Shown: positions 1 to 6,313 of the stretch, piece by piece
Position numbering within the stretch: position 1 is the stretch's first letter
How the letters are laid out: each line of letters opens with the position of its first letter
Notes under the pieces: generated by a model
The model's database searches: none
The model's input: only the letters and a program-made list of their open reading frames with translations
Told to the model about the DNA's origin: nothing
Translations under genes and position numbers: made by a program
Assembly (NCBI GenBank): GCA_017423885.1
Contig: JAFPCJ010000077.1
Coordinates: 1 to 10,012 of the forward strand
Reading direction: 5' to 3'
Length of the DNA: 10,012 bases
Source: Clostridia bacterium
GTDB lineage: Bacteria; Bacillota_A; Clostridia; Oscillospirales; Acutalibacteraceae

Positions 1-29
1 ACAGGATTATAATATTCAAAATTTTCCAT
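1..29 (-). CDS. Start of probable iron-containing alcohol dehydrogenase (partial, runs off left edge)
   Basis: Only nine full codons are present, reading MENFEYYNP from an ATG at 29-27, with GT as the first two bases of the next codon. This resembles the usual opening of group III iron-dependent alcohol dehydrogenases (M-x-N-F-x-x-x-N-P-T-K-I-x-F-G), where the segment leads into the first strand of the nucleotide-binding domain. The start lies 19 bases after the deoC stop on the same strand and is preceded by a purine-rich AAGGG about 10 bases upstream, so it looks like the next gene of the operon. If right, it would reduce the aldehyde released by the aldolase and reoxidise NADH. Nine residues are little evidence, so the family call is tentative; that a gene starts here is more likely than its identity. 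Confidence 0.5.
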
Positions 30-45
30 ATTTCTTCTACCCTTT

Positions 46-717
46 TCAGGCAATACCCGCCTGCTCAAGTATCTTTTCTGCCGAGTTTACACCTATTCCA
101 AAGCGGGTACAACCTGCGTCTATCATAGAAAGCACGGTATCAAGGTCTCTTACTCCGCCTGCTGCCTTTATCTGTGCGTCAGTTCCTATAGTGTTTCTTA
201 TAAGCTTGATATGCTCAACTGTAGTAGGCTTATTTCCCCAGCCTGTTCCCGTTTTTACAAACGCCGCACCGTTCTTTACCGCAATTTCACTCGCTCGGCA
301 TATCTCGTCATCCGTAAGATAGCAGACCTCAAGAATAACCTTGAGCGGAGTGTCTCCTATTGCCGATTTTACCGCCGCAATATCTACACCGACCTGTGCA
401 TAGTCGCCGTTTTTAAGCGCGGTAACATTCTGCACCATGTCTATCTCCTTGCAGCCAAGCTCCTTTTGAATTTTAGCGCCCATCACCTTAAGCTCGGTAA
501 GCTCATTGCCGTGCGGAAAGCCTACTGCACCGCCTACTATCGTCTGCGGTGTATTTTTGAGCTGTTCGATAAGCCATTCGGTATAATAAGGCATTGAAAA
601 ACAGCAAATGAAATTATATTTCTTCGCCATATCTATCATTTTATTCATTTCTTCAAAGCTTGAATTTGTTTTTACACAGCTGAGATCTATCATTCTCGGT
701 AGTTCTTTTAAGTTCAT
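46..717 (-). CDS. deoC: DeoC/DERA-family class I aldolase
   Basis: This 223-residue TIM-barrel protein matches the deoxyribose-phosphate aldolase family, which splits 2-deoxyribose 5-phosphate into acetaldehyde and glyceraldehyde 3-phosphate through a lysine Schiff base. The Schiff-base lysine is K155 in FVKTGTG, and the proton-relay pair is D93 in EIDMV and K184 in KAAGGVR, corresponding to K167, D102 and K201 of the E. coli enzyme. GFPHG lies at 66-70. Length is normal for the bacterial short form. Two substrate-side loops differ from the usual pattern: KTSTGF is KTGTGW followed by an altered loop, and the C-terminal phosphate-binding G-T-S type segment reads GIGVNSAEKI. The true substrate may therefore be a related deoxysugar phosphate. 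The start has GGGAG seven bases upstream. It follows the glycyl radical enzyme by 12 bases in the same operon. The fold and chemistry are secure; deoxyribose specificity is not. Confidence 0.88.
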   Translation of the reverse strand: MNLKELPRMIDLSCVKTNSSFEEMNKMIDMAKKYNFICCFSMPYYTEWLIEQLKNTPQTIVGGAVGFPHGNELTELKVMGAKIQKELGCKEIDMVQNVTALKNGDYAQVGVDIAAVKSAIGDTPLKVILEVCYLTDDEICRASEIAVKNGAAFVKTGTGWGNKPTTVEHIKLIRNTIGTDAQIKAAGGVRDLDTVLSMIDAGCTRFGIGVNSAEKILEQAGIA

Positions 718-729
718 TTTTTCTTCTCC

Positions 730-2736
730 CTAATTTGAAATTCTGCTTATAACATGCTCCTGCATCTCTTTGCAGAGCGATACAAATCGGGCGCTGTAGC
801 CCCATACTCTTACAACGATATCCTGATATTTTTCAGGCTCCGCCTGCGCTTTACGCAAGGTGTCCGCATCATATACCGCTATATTCATCTGACTTAGTCC
901 CGAAGCACATGCTGAACGCACAAGACCGTCTATTATCTCCTTGCCGTTTTCACTTTTTTGTATGCCGCTCGGCAAGGTCATATGAACCGCGCTTACGCCG
1001 ACCGCCCTTGATATAGCCTTTTTCGCCTTTGCGATAGAGGAGATATGTGCAGTAGGTCCGTTTACCGCCTTGCCCGGAGTAGCACAGTAATGCTCTGCTA
1101 TTGGATCGGCATAGTTTCTGCCGTCAGGCGTTGCGGCTATACCGTGTGCTTCTTCTAAAAATCTCCATCCAAGCAAAGCAGGCATAACGGCAAAGCCGGT
1201 CAAGCTGCGGTATTCGTCAAGCCAATCGCAAAATCTATCCGCTATATCAGCCGCAAGCATATCGACCTCATCTATGCCATTTCCGAATTTCGGAGCCGAA
1301 AGCAGTTCCTTTTGCATGCCCTCATAGCCCTTAAAGTCAGCACGCAAGGCATCCTTTATTTCGGCTATAGTATAGCGCTTTTGCTCAAATACTACTTTTT
1401 TTATTGCAATAAGACAATCGGCAACCGTAGGTATAGAGCCTGAAAACATCATATAGAGTGCCACGGGAAAGCCGCCGCTTATGCAATCCTTGCCGCTTTC
1501 GAAAACACAGTCAAGCGTTCCGTTAAGCAAAAGTGAGGAGCAACCCGAGCTTTTTCTGTTTTCTTCCATTTTTTCAAGCTTTTCTGCTTTACTTTTGACC
1601 TGAAATTCATACTGTCTTAAGAAGCAATTATAAAATTCCCCGAAATTACTGCATTTTTCAACTTCGCCCGACTCAAAGCCGGTTATAACATCGGGAGTAT
1701 ACAGTCTTTCTATATTTCTTACACTCCAATATTTTATGGGACGGCGATAATCACAAAGCATAAGACTGCCGTTATTAAATCCAAGCTCAAATGCGGCAAC
1801 CGCATCTATATGTTCAAAATCTATTCCGCTTCCGCCGTCTAAAACCACTTCGGTGCAACCGTCATTGGTGTAGTTATACGCAAGGTCCTCGGGGATACCG
1901 AATTTTATAAGCGAGTCAATCAGAACATCGTCATTATACACCGTTGCCTGACCCTGTCCCATAAGCTGAACCTTGGTCATAGCGCGGCGGATATCATTAT
2001 CAAGTCCCTCAAAAACTCGGACGTTTATATGCGGCTCGGGCATGGCGCATCTTTTAGTGGCTTCAAGCATAAGCACAGAGAGTCTGCCGCCTGCATTGGT
2101 ACCGTCCTTTTGCTTTCCGCCTACAAGCACGTTATTAAGCGTATCTCCCGTACACTTGCTGTTGAGTATTCTCCAGAAATCGCAAAGCAGGTCAAGACAC
2201 TTTTCCTCTGTCATGTATCCGCTTGCAATATCCCTATCGAAAAATTCTTTCAGATGTACGTCAAGTCTGCCGATATCCGCACCGTCAGCATTAAGCGTGC
2301 GAATACACCACATCAGCGCTACCGACTGCAACGCTTCATCAAAATGCTCGGGTGCTTTAAAGGCTATTTTATCGAGTCTTTCGGCTATGCGTTCAAGTCT
2401 TGCTTCTCCGTTTGCACAAGCATGTATCTTTTCGGCATAGCGCTTTAAAAGCTCGGATAACGCACAATACGACTTCGCAATACCGTAAAACAGCTCCGCT
2501 TGCTTTCCGCCACTCATCTCTGCCTTTTTTTGAGCATTTTCGGCAACGCCGCCAAATCCGAGAGAAAGATACGCCGTACCCAACGGAAAATGATAGTTGT
2601 CCTCATGCCACGCTTCTTTATAAGCCTGCGAATCTGCAATACGCATACCTGCGCCTGCCAATTCTCCGCTTTCGGGAATTGCAAGCGCCACCTTTTCAAG
2701 CATCGCCAAGGTATGCTCTAATATTTTTTCGTACAT
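730..2736 (-). CDS. Glycyl radical enzyme, dehydratase-like (substrate unknown)
   Basis: This 668-residue protein is a member of the PFL/glycerol-dehydratase glycyl radical superfamily. The C-terminal radical loop is RVWGYSARF with radical Gly646, 22 residues from the end. The thiyl cysteine is C294 in NDGCTEVV; the following T and E296 give the Cys-x-Glu arrangement of eliminating enzymes (glycerol/propanediol dehydratase, choline lyase) rather than the Cys-Cys of pyruvate formate-lyase. The usual GC(V/I)EP is GCTEV here. At 668 residues it is about 100 or more shorter than typical members, mostly through loss of the N-terminal region. I place the start at the ATG 2736-2734, with AGAGG five bases upstream and one base after the kinase stop; a GTG at 2751 would add five residues but has no properly spaced ribosome site. 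It requires a radical-SAM activase, which is not in the window. Its place between a kinase and an aldolase suggests it makes the aldolase substrate. It does not look like pyruvate formate-lyase. Confidence 0.9.
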   Translation of the reverse strand: MYEKILEHTLAMLEKVALAIPESGELAGAGMRIADSQAYKEAWHEDNYHFPLGTAYLSLGFGGVAENAQKKAEMSGGKQAELFYGIAKSYCALSELLKRYAEKIHACANGEARLERIAERLDKIAFKAPEHFDEALQSVALMWCIRTLNADGADIGRLDVHLKEFFDRDIASGYMTEEKCLDLLCDFWRILNSKCTGDTLNNVLVGGKQKDGTNAGGRLSVLMLEATKRCAMPEPHINVRVFEGLDNDIRRAMTKVQLMGQGQATVYNDDVLIDSLIKFGIPEDLAYNYTNDGCTEVVLDGGSGIDFEHIDAVAAFELGFNNGSLMLCDYRRPIKYWSVRNIERLYTPDVITGFESGEVEKCSNFGEFYNCFLRQYEFQVKSKAEKLEKMEENRKSSGCSSLLLNGTLDCVFESGKDCISGGFPVALYMMFSGSIPTVADCLIAIKKVVFEQKRYTIAEIKDALRADFKGYEGMQKELLSAPKFGNGIDEVDMLAADIADRFCDWLDEYRSLTGFAVMPALLGWRFLEEAHGIAATPDGRNYADPIAEHYCATPGKAVNGPTAHISSIAKAKKAISRAVGVSAVHMTLPSGIQKSENGKEIIDGLVRSACASGLSQMNIAVYDADTLRKAQAEPEKYQDIVVRVWGYSARFVSLCKEMQEHVISRISN

Positions 2737-2737
2737 A

Positions 2738-4258
2738 CTATCCTCTGCCACCTTTCATGTCGGCATATTTCGCCCCTATTTCGGAGCATGCCTTGCTCAT
2801 TATTTTATACAAGGGTAACATTGCCTCATACGCTTTATGAGCGCCATTCTCGGGATAGGTAATGCTCATCTCACCGTGACACTCGTTTATTTTACCGTAA
2901 TCCTGCCACAAGCCACAGCCCTTCGCCGCCAACGCCGCGGCACCGAGCGCCGCCGCATCCTGCTGAACTCCTGATACCGCTATCTGCTTACCGAAAACGT
3001 CGGCATAGACCTTGCGGGCAAACTCGCCCTTTGAGCCGCCGCCTACAACAAGCAGACGGTCTCCTATCTCATCGAGCAACGGCTCTGCCGCCGAGTATAA
3101 CTGCATTGCAATTCCCTCAAACGCGGCTCTTGCAATATCCTCGCGCTTATTCCTGAGCGAAAGATTCATAAATCCGCCCGTGATATCTGAATTTTTCTCG
3201 GTAGCCGAGCCGCCTGCAAGGCAGGGATTAAATAAGATTCCGTTTGCTCCAACCTCCGAACACATAGCGAACTTCGCCATGTCGTCAAATCTCGTAGCGC
3301 CGCAAAGCTCTGAAAACAGGTTATCTGCTACCCACGCAAGCGCACTACCGAAGGACATTACGCCTACACTCGGTATAAACTGCCCCTCAACGCAATGAGC
3401 AAAGGAATATATACCTTTATCAAAATCCACTACGCTCTTATCGGAGGACACGGTTATCCAGGCAGACGAGCCGAGAGATGCATAGGAGTCTCCCTCTCTA
3501 AAGCAACCCGCACCGAGCGCCATGCATGCGTTATCTACTCCGCCCGCAACAACAGGTGTTCCACTTTTGATGCCGAGCAGCTTTGCAGCTTCGGGACACA
3601 CATGACCTATTATTTCATCCGAGGCACATATTTGCGGAAGCTTATCCGCAGAAATGCCTGCCGCAGAGATATATTCTTCCGAATATCTGCCCTCTTGCAA
3701 CAAATAAGCGCCGCTTCCTGAAGCATACGAAGTATCGGTTGCTACATTTTCTGTCAAAAATAGGTTTACATAATCCTTTGTGCCGATAAACTTTACCGCC
3801 CGATCATAAATATCCTCACACTCGGTTTTATACCACATTATTTTAAACAGCGCATAAAGCTCTGCAGGAAATCCGTTGCCGGTTTTTTCGTACCAGACTT
3901 TATGCTCAATTTTCTTGAAAAATTCCTCGCTTTGCTTTACCGCGCGCGAATCCGACCAGATAGGCACACTTTGAGCAAGCAACTCACCGCTTTTATCAAC
4001 AGGTACAGCGCCGAGCGAATGCCCCGACACGCCCACAGCACAGATATTCACCTGCGATAAGGTCGCTTCAAGCGCGCGGCAGCCATTTATTATGCCGTTT
4101 ATCCATTCTGCAGGTCTTTGCTCATGCCTGCCGAGAGACGGGTACAAGGTCTGATACCTTTCGTATGCCGAAGCCACGGTTTTTCCGTTTTGATCAAATA
4201 CCGCACATTTTACTCCGCTCGTTCCGAGATCAAAAGCCAAAATACCGTCCTTACGCAT
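2738..4258 (-). CDS. FGGY-family carbohydrate/polyol kinase (xylulokinase-like)
   Basis: This is a 506-residue FGGY kinase, the two-domain actin-like fold that phosphorylates sugars or polyols with ATP. The N-terminal phosphate loop is DLGTSGVKC (10-18). HEQRPAEW (45-52) and WSDSR (101-105) are substrate-side signatures of the xylulokinase-like branch. The catalytic base is probably D242 in GGVDNACMALGAG, and the C-terminal nucleotide site is VVGGGSKG (404-411). Length is normal. Members of this family act on xylulose, ribulose, ribitol, erythritol, glycerol or deoxysugars, and the sequence alone does not choose among them. The ATG is preceded by AGAGGTG eight bases upstream. It is the first gene of the operon under the promoter at 4308-4336, and its stop is one base before the start of the glycyl radical enzyme, implying coupled translation. 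The neighbours point to a pentitol, deoxysugar or anhydro-polyol as substrate, which is inference. Confidence 0.9.
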   Translation of the reverse strand: MRKDGILAFDLGTSGVKCAVFDQNGKTVASAYERYQTLYPSLGRHEQRPAEWINGIINGCRALEATLSQVNICAVGVSGHSLGAVPVDKSGELLAQSVPIWSDSRAVKQSEEFFKKIEHKVWYEKTGNGFPAELYALFKIMWYKTECEDIYDRAVKFIGTKDYVNLFLTENVATDTSYASGSGAYLLQEGRYSEEYISAAGISADKLPQICASDEIIGHVCPEAAKLLGIKSGTPVVAGGVDNACMALGAGCFREGDSYASLGSSAWITVSSDKSVVDFDKGIYSFAHCVEGQFIPSVGVMSFGSALAWVADNLFSELCGATRFDDMAKFAMCSEVGANGILFNPCLAGGSATEKNSDITGGFMNLSLRNKREDIARAAFEGIAMQLYSAAEPLLDEIGDRLLVVGGGSKGEFARKVYADVFGKQIAVSGVQQDAAALGAAALAAKGCGLWQDYGKINECHGEMSITYPENGAHKAYEAMLPLYKIMSKACSEIGAKYADMKGGRG

Positions 4259-4281
4259 GCAAATTTCACCTCTTCGTCTTA

Positions 4282-4295
4282 AACATAATTACGTT
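4282..4295. promoter_or_regulatory. Putative operator 1 (downstream copy)
   Basis: AACAT-AATT-ACGTT is an imperfect palindrome and part of a 15-base near-repeat of the site at 4313-4327 (13 of 15 identical). It lies in the untranslated leader just downstream of the expected transcription start. A second dyad, TTACG-N7-CGTAA (4289-4305), overlaps it. The likely ligand is the GntR-type regulator encoded next door; this is inference. Confidence 0.5.
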
Positions 4296-4307
4296 TATGG
4301 CGTAACA

Positions 4308-4336
4308 ATTATAACATAATGATGTTTGAAAGTCAA
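4308..4336 (-). promoter_or_regulatory. Sigma-A promoter of the kinase-GRE-aldolase operon
   Basis: On the minus strand TTGACT (4331-4336) and a perfect TATAAT (4308-4313) are separated by exactly 17 bases. Transcription should start near 4301, giving a leader of about 43 bases before the kinase ATG. It is the best promoter in the window, so strong repression is expected when the substrate is absent, and palindromes lie in its spacer and leader. Confidence 0.82.
4313..4326. promoter_or_regulatory. Putative operator 2 (in promoter spacer)
   Basis: AACAT-AATG-ATGTT has perfect half-sites around a four-base centre and sits between the -35 and -10 of the operon promoter, touching the -10. It begins 31 bases from the matching site at 4282, three helical turns, so two bound dimers would lie on the same DNA face. 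Bound protein would block RNA polymerase. The likely ligand is the adjacent GntR-family protein. Confidence 0.55.
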
Positions 4337-4347
4337 TACCTCTATAT

Positions 4348-4383
4348 AAAAAACCGCAAGGGAGTACATCACCCTCACGGTTT
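4348..4383 (-). terminator. Rho-independent terminator of the GntR-family gene
   Basis: The minus-strand transcript can form a 12-bp stem (4372-4383 with 4351-4362) including two G-U pairs, with a nine-base loop, followed by a run of six U (4348-4353, partly shared with the stem) and AU-rich sequence. The stem starts three bases after the regulator's stop codon. The two wobble pairs favour termination on this strand. It separates the regulator transcript from the operon promoter just beyond it. Confidence 0.8.
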
Positions 4384-4386
4384 GAT

Positions 4387-5100
4387 TCACGTGCTTTTTT
4401 CGCCTATAAATACCTCGCATTGGTAAATATCAGCCACTATATCAACCATATCCACCTCACAAGGACGATTTCCCATATAGCAGGTCCTGCAGATGCATAC
4501 CAACGCATCTCTCGGCTTGATATCCAAAAGCTGGGCTTGCTCAAAAGAAGCGTTACACGCCGAGATCAGATCCTTTGAGCCGTTATAGCTTATACCGTAA
4601 CGCTCGTAAAGAAAATCATACAGCAAGGGTATTTCCTGTTCAATATCCAGATCGGGAACCAATTCCTCAAGTATATAATTTCTCATTATGCAGACACTCT
4701 TACCGTCCGCTGTTTTGATTCGGTGAACACAAATAAGCGGAGTGCCGACCGCCACATCAAGCAAAGTAGCAAGTCGCTCGTCAGCTTTTACGCGCTCGGT
4801 ATAACTGCTTTTAAGCCCTATCTTATGCCCTTTTTGAGCCAAGGTTTCGGATATGGAGGTAAAACGGTTAAAGCTTTGGGTGGCCTTCCTGCTTATAACA
4901 CTCGTTCCGCTGCCCTGCTTTACAGATAAAAAGCCTTCTTGAACAAGCAGACCTATCGCACGGCGGACAGTTGTACGGCTGACTCCGAACTGCTTTTCAA
5001 GCTCGGGCTCGGGCGGCAGAAAAGCGCCCACATCGTATGTTTTATCTGCGATCCTTTCGCGAAGAGCTTCATATACCTTTTTATACGCCACCTGCGCCAT
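4387..5100 (-). CDS. GntR-family transcriptional regulator, HutC/UTRA type
   Basis: This 237-residue repressor-type regulator has an N-terminal winged helix (about residues 5-69, with GVSRTTVRRAIGLLVQEG as the recognition region and KQGSGTSV as the wing) and a C-terminal UTRA ligand-binding domain (about 90-232), the architecture of the HutC subfamily, whose effectors are commonly sugar phosphates or other small metabolites. I start it at the ATG 5100-5098, because GGAGG lies seven bases upstream; an upstream extension to 5208 would cross the promoter and the ribosome site, and its residues do not belong to the family. It is the gene immediately upstream of the kinase operon, same strand, with its own terminator between. 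It most likely controls that operon by binding the palindromes at 4282-4326 and releasing them when an intermediate appears, probably a phosphorylated one. Effector identity is unknown. Confidence 0.92.
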   Translation of the reverse strand: MAQVAYKKVYEALRERIADKTYDVGAFLPPEPELEKQFGVSRTTVRRAIGLLVQEGFLSVKQGSGTSVISRKATQSFNRFTSISETLAQKGHKIGLKSSYTERVKADERLATLLDVAVGTPLICVHRIKTADGKSVCIMRNYILEELVPDLDIEQEIPLLYDFLYERYGISYNGSKDLISACNASFEQAQLLDIKPRDALVCICRTCYMGNRPCEVDMVDIVADIYQCEVFIGEKST

Positions 5101-5127
5101 ACGCATCCCTCCCATTTTATATAATGA

Positions 5128-5156
5128 ATTATACATTATTTCATAATATTTTACAA
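5128..5156 (-). promoter_or_regulatory. Promoter of the GntR-family regulator
   Basis: Minus-strand TTGTAA (5151-5156) and TATAAT (5128-5133) are 17 bases apart. Two AT-rich palindromes overlap the element: ATTAT-TTC-ATAAT (5135-5147) inside the spacer and ATAATG-N7-CATTAT (5121-5139) centred on the -10. They could serve autoregulation, but the region is so AT-rich that such dyads are weak evidence. Confidence 0.6.
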
Positions 5157-5202
5157 CACAAAAATATTTATGGGATTGATTTCTTTTAGTAAATATTAAA
5201 AG

Positions 5203-5231
5203 TTGCATTTTAGGAAAAGATGTGCTAAAAT
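5203..5231 (+). promoter_or_regulatory. Promoter of trpS-holB-ricT
   Basis: A weak -35 TTGCAT (5203-5208) is followed after 17 bases by TAAAAT (5226-5231), with TGTGC directly before it giving an extended -10. The expected leader is about 65 bases, too short for a tryptophan T-box. The leader contains a minor GCC/GGC hairpin with T-run near 5252-5270. The -35 and spacer closely resemble those of the ferredoxin promoter at 8116. Confidence 0.65.
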
Positions 5232-5302
5232 ATTATAAATATATGCTATAAAGCCGAAAAAGGCGTTTTTTACTGTAATTCAACCGAAAGGATCGAAATA
5301 TT

Positions 5303-6313
5303 ATGTGTGACAATACACCGCAGATCGCAAAAAAGAGATCGCTCAGCTGTATTCAGCCCAGCGGTACACCTACGCTCGGAAACTACCTCGGCGCTCTCAA
5401 AAATTGGGTTGCCATGCAGGATGAGTTCGAATGCGTTTATGCCGTTGCCGACCTTCATGCTATAACCGTCCGTCAGGACCCCGCCAAGTTCCGCAAAAAC
5501 ATCTATTCCGCTTTTGCGCTTTTGCTTGCCATCGGTCTTGACCCTGAAAAGTCTATACTTTTCATTCAGTCTCACGTGCCCGAGCATTCGCAGTTAAGCT
5601 GGCTTCTTTCCTGCTATACGCAGTTCGGCGAGCTTTCGCGTATGACGCAGTTCAAGGATAAATCTGCACGGCATGCAGATAATGTTAACGCAGGTCTTTT
5701 CTCCTATCCTGTGCTCATGGCGGCAGATATTCTGCTTTACAAGCCTGATTTCGTGCCTGTAGGAGCCGACCAGAAGCAGCATCTTGAGATCGCGCGCGAT
5801 ATAGCCAACCGCTTTAACGGACTTTACGGTGATGTATTTACCGTTCCCGAGCCGTATATTCCGAAAACGGGAGCAAGAGTAATGTCGCTTCAGGATCCTA
5901 CCAAAAAGATGTCCAAGTCAGACGAAAATGTTAATTCCTTCATCGGTATGCTTGACAGCCGCGACGATATAATCCGCAAATTCAAGCGTGCCGTTACCGA
6001 CAGCGAGGCATGCGTCAGAATGTCGGACGACAAGCCGGGAGTCAGCAACCTCATCAGCATCTACAGCGCCGTTACCGATCGCACCGTAGAGGAGATTGAG
6101 CGTGAGTTTGACGGCAAGGGCTACGGCGACTTCAAGCTCGCAGTAGGTGAAGCGGTAGCCGATGTACTGACACCCATCAGCGAGGAATACAACCGTATTA
6201 TTACCGACAAGGCGTATCTCGAACAGCTTTACAGGCAGGGCGCAGAAAATGCCGAGCGCATTGCAAGACGCACCTGCATGAAAGCCATGAAAAAGATCGG
6301 ATTTGTATTATGA
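5303..6313 (+). CDS. trpS: Tryptophanyl-tRNA synthetase
   Basis: This 336-residue class Ic aminoacyl-tRNA synthetase charges tRNA-Trp with tryptophan using ATP in the cytoplasm. The first ATP signature is PSGTPTLGNYLGA (19-31), the TrpRS form of HIGH; GADQ (154-157) lies in the tryptophan pocket region, and KMSKS is intact at 202-206. MTQFKDKSA (114-122), SYPVLMAADILLY and GARVMSLQDPTKKMSKSD are all characteristic of bacterial TrpRS, and the length is normal. The ATG is preceded by AAAGGA about ten bases upstream, a modest site. No T-box or tryptophan leader is visible before it, so it may be expressed constitutively, unlike many Firmicute trpS genes. Its stop overlaps the start of holB by four bases (ATGA), so the two are translationally coupled. 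Identification is secure. Confidence 0.97.
   Translation: MCDNTPQIAKKRSLSCIQPSGTPTLGNYLGALKNWVAMQDEFECVYAVADLHAITVRQDPAKFRKNIYSAFALLLAIGLDPEKSILFIQSHVPEHSQLSWLLSCYTQFGELSRMTQFKDKSARHADNVNAGLFSYPVLMAADILLYKPDFVPVGADQKQHLEIARDIANRFNGLYGDVFTVPEPYIPKTGARVMSLQDPTKKMSKSDENVNSFIGMLDSRDDIIRKFKRAVTDSEACVRMSDDKPGVSNLISIYSAVTDRTVEEIEREFDGKGYGDFKLAVGEAVADVLTPISEEYNRIITDKAYLEQLYRQGAENAERIARRTCMKAMKKIGFVL

Noticed and set aside
1973..2448. Plus-strand open frames of 128-155 codons opposite deoC, the glycyl radical enzyme and the kinase
   Set aside because: They are antisense to clearly conserved proteins, overlap one another in different frames and show no recognisable domain or ribosome site.
2737..2751. 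Earlier GTG start for the glycyl radical enzyme at 2751
   Set aside because: It would overlap the kinase by 14 bases with the purine run too close to act as a ribosome site, whereas the ATG at 2736 has AGAGG five bases upstream and follows the kinase stop by one base.
5101..5208. Longer GntR-family protein starting at 5208
   Set aside because: The extra 36 residues would be encoded across the promoter and the GGAGG site, and they do not resemble the family N-terminus.
5232..5302. T-box or tryptophan attenuator upstream of trpS
   Set aside because: The leader is only about 65 bases and shows no specifier loop or T-box sequence. The GCC/GGC hairpin with T-run at 5252-5270 has too short a stem to call a terminator.
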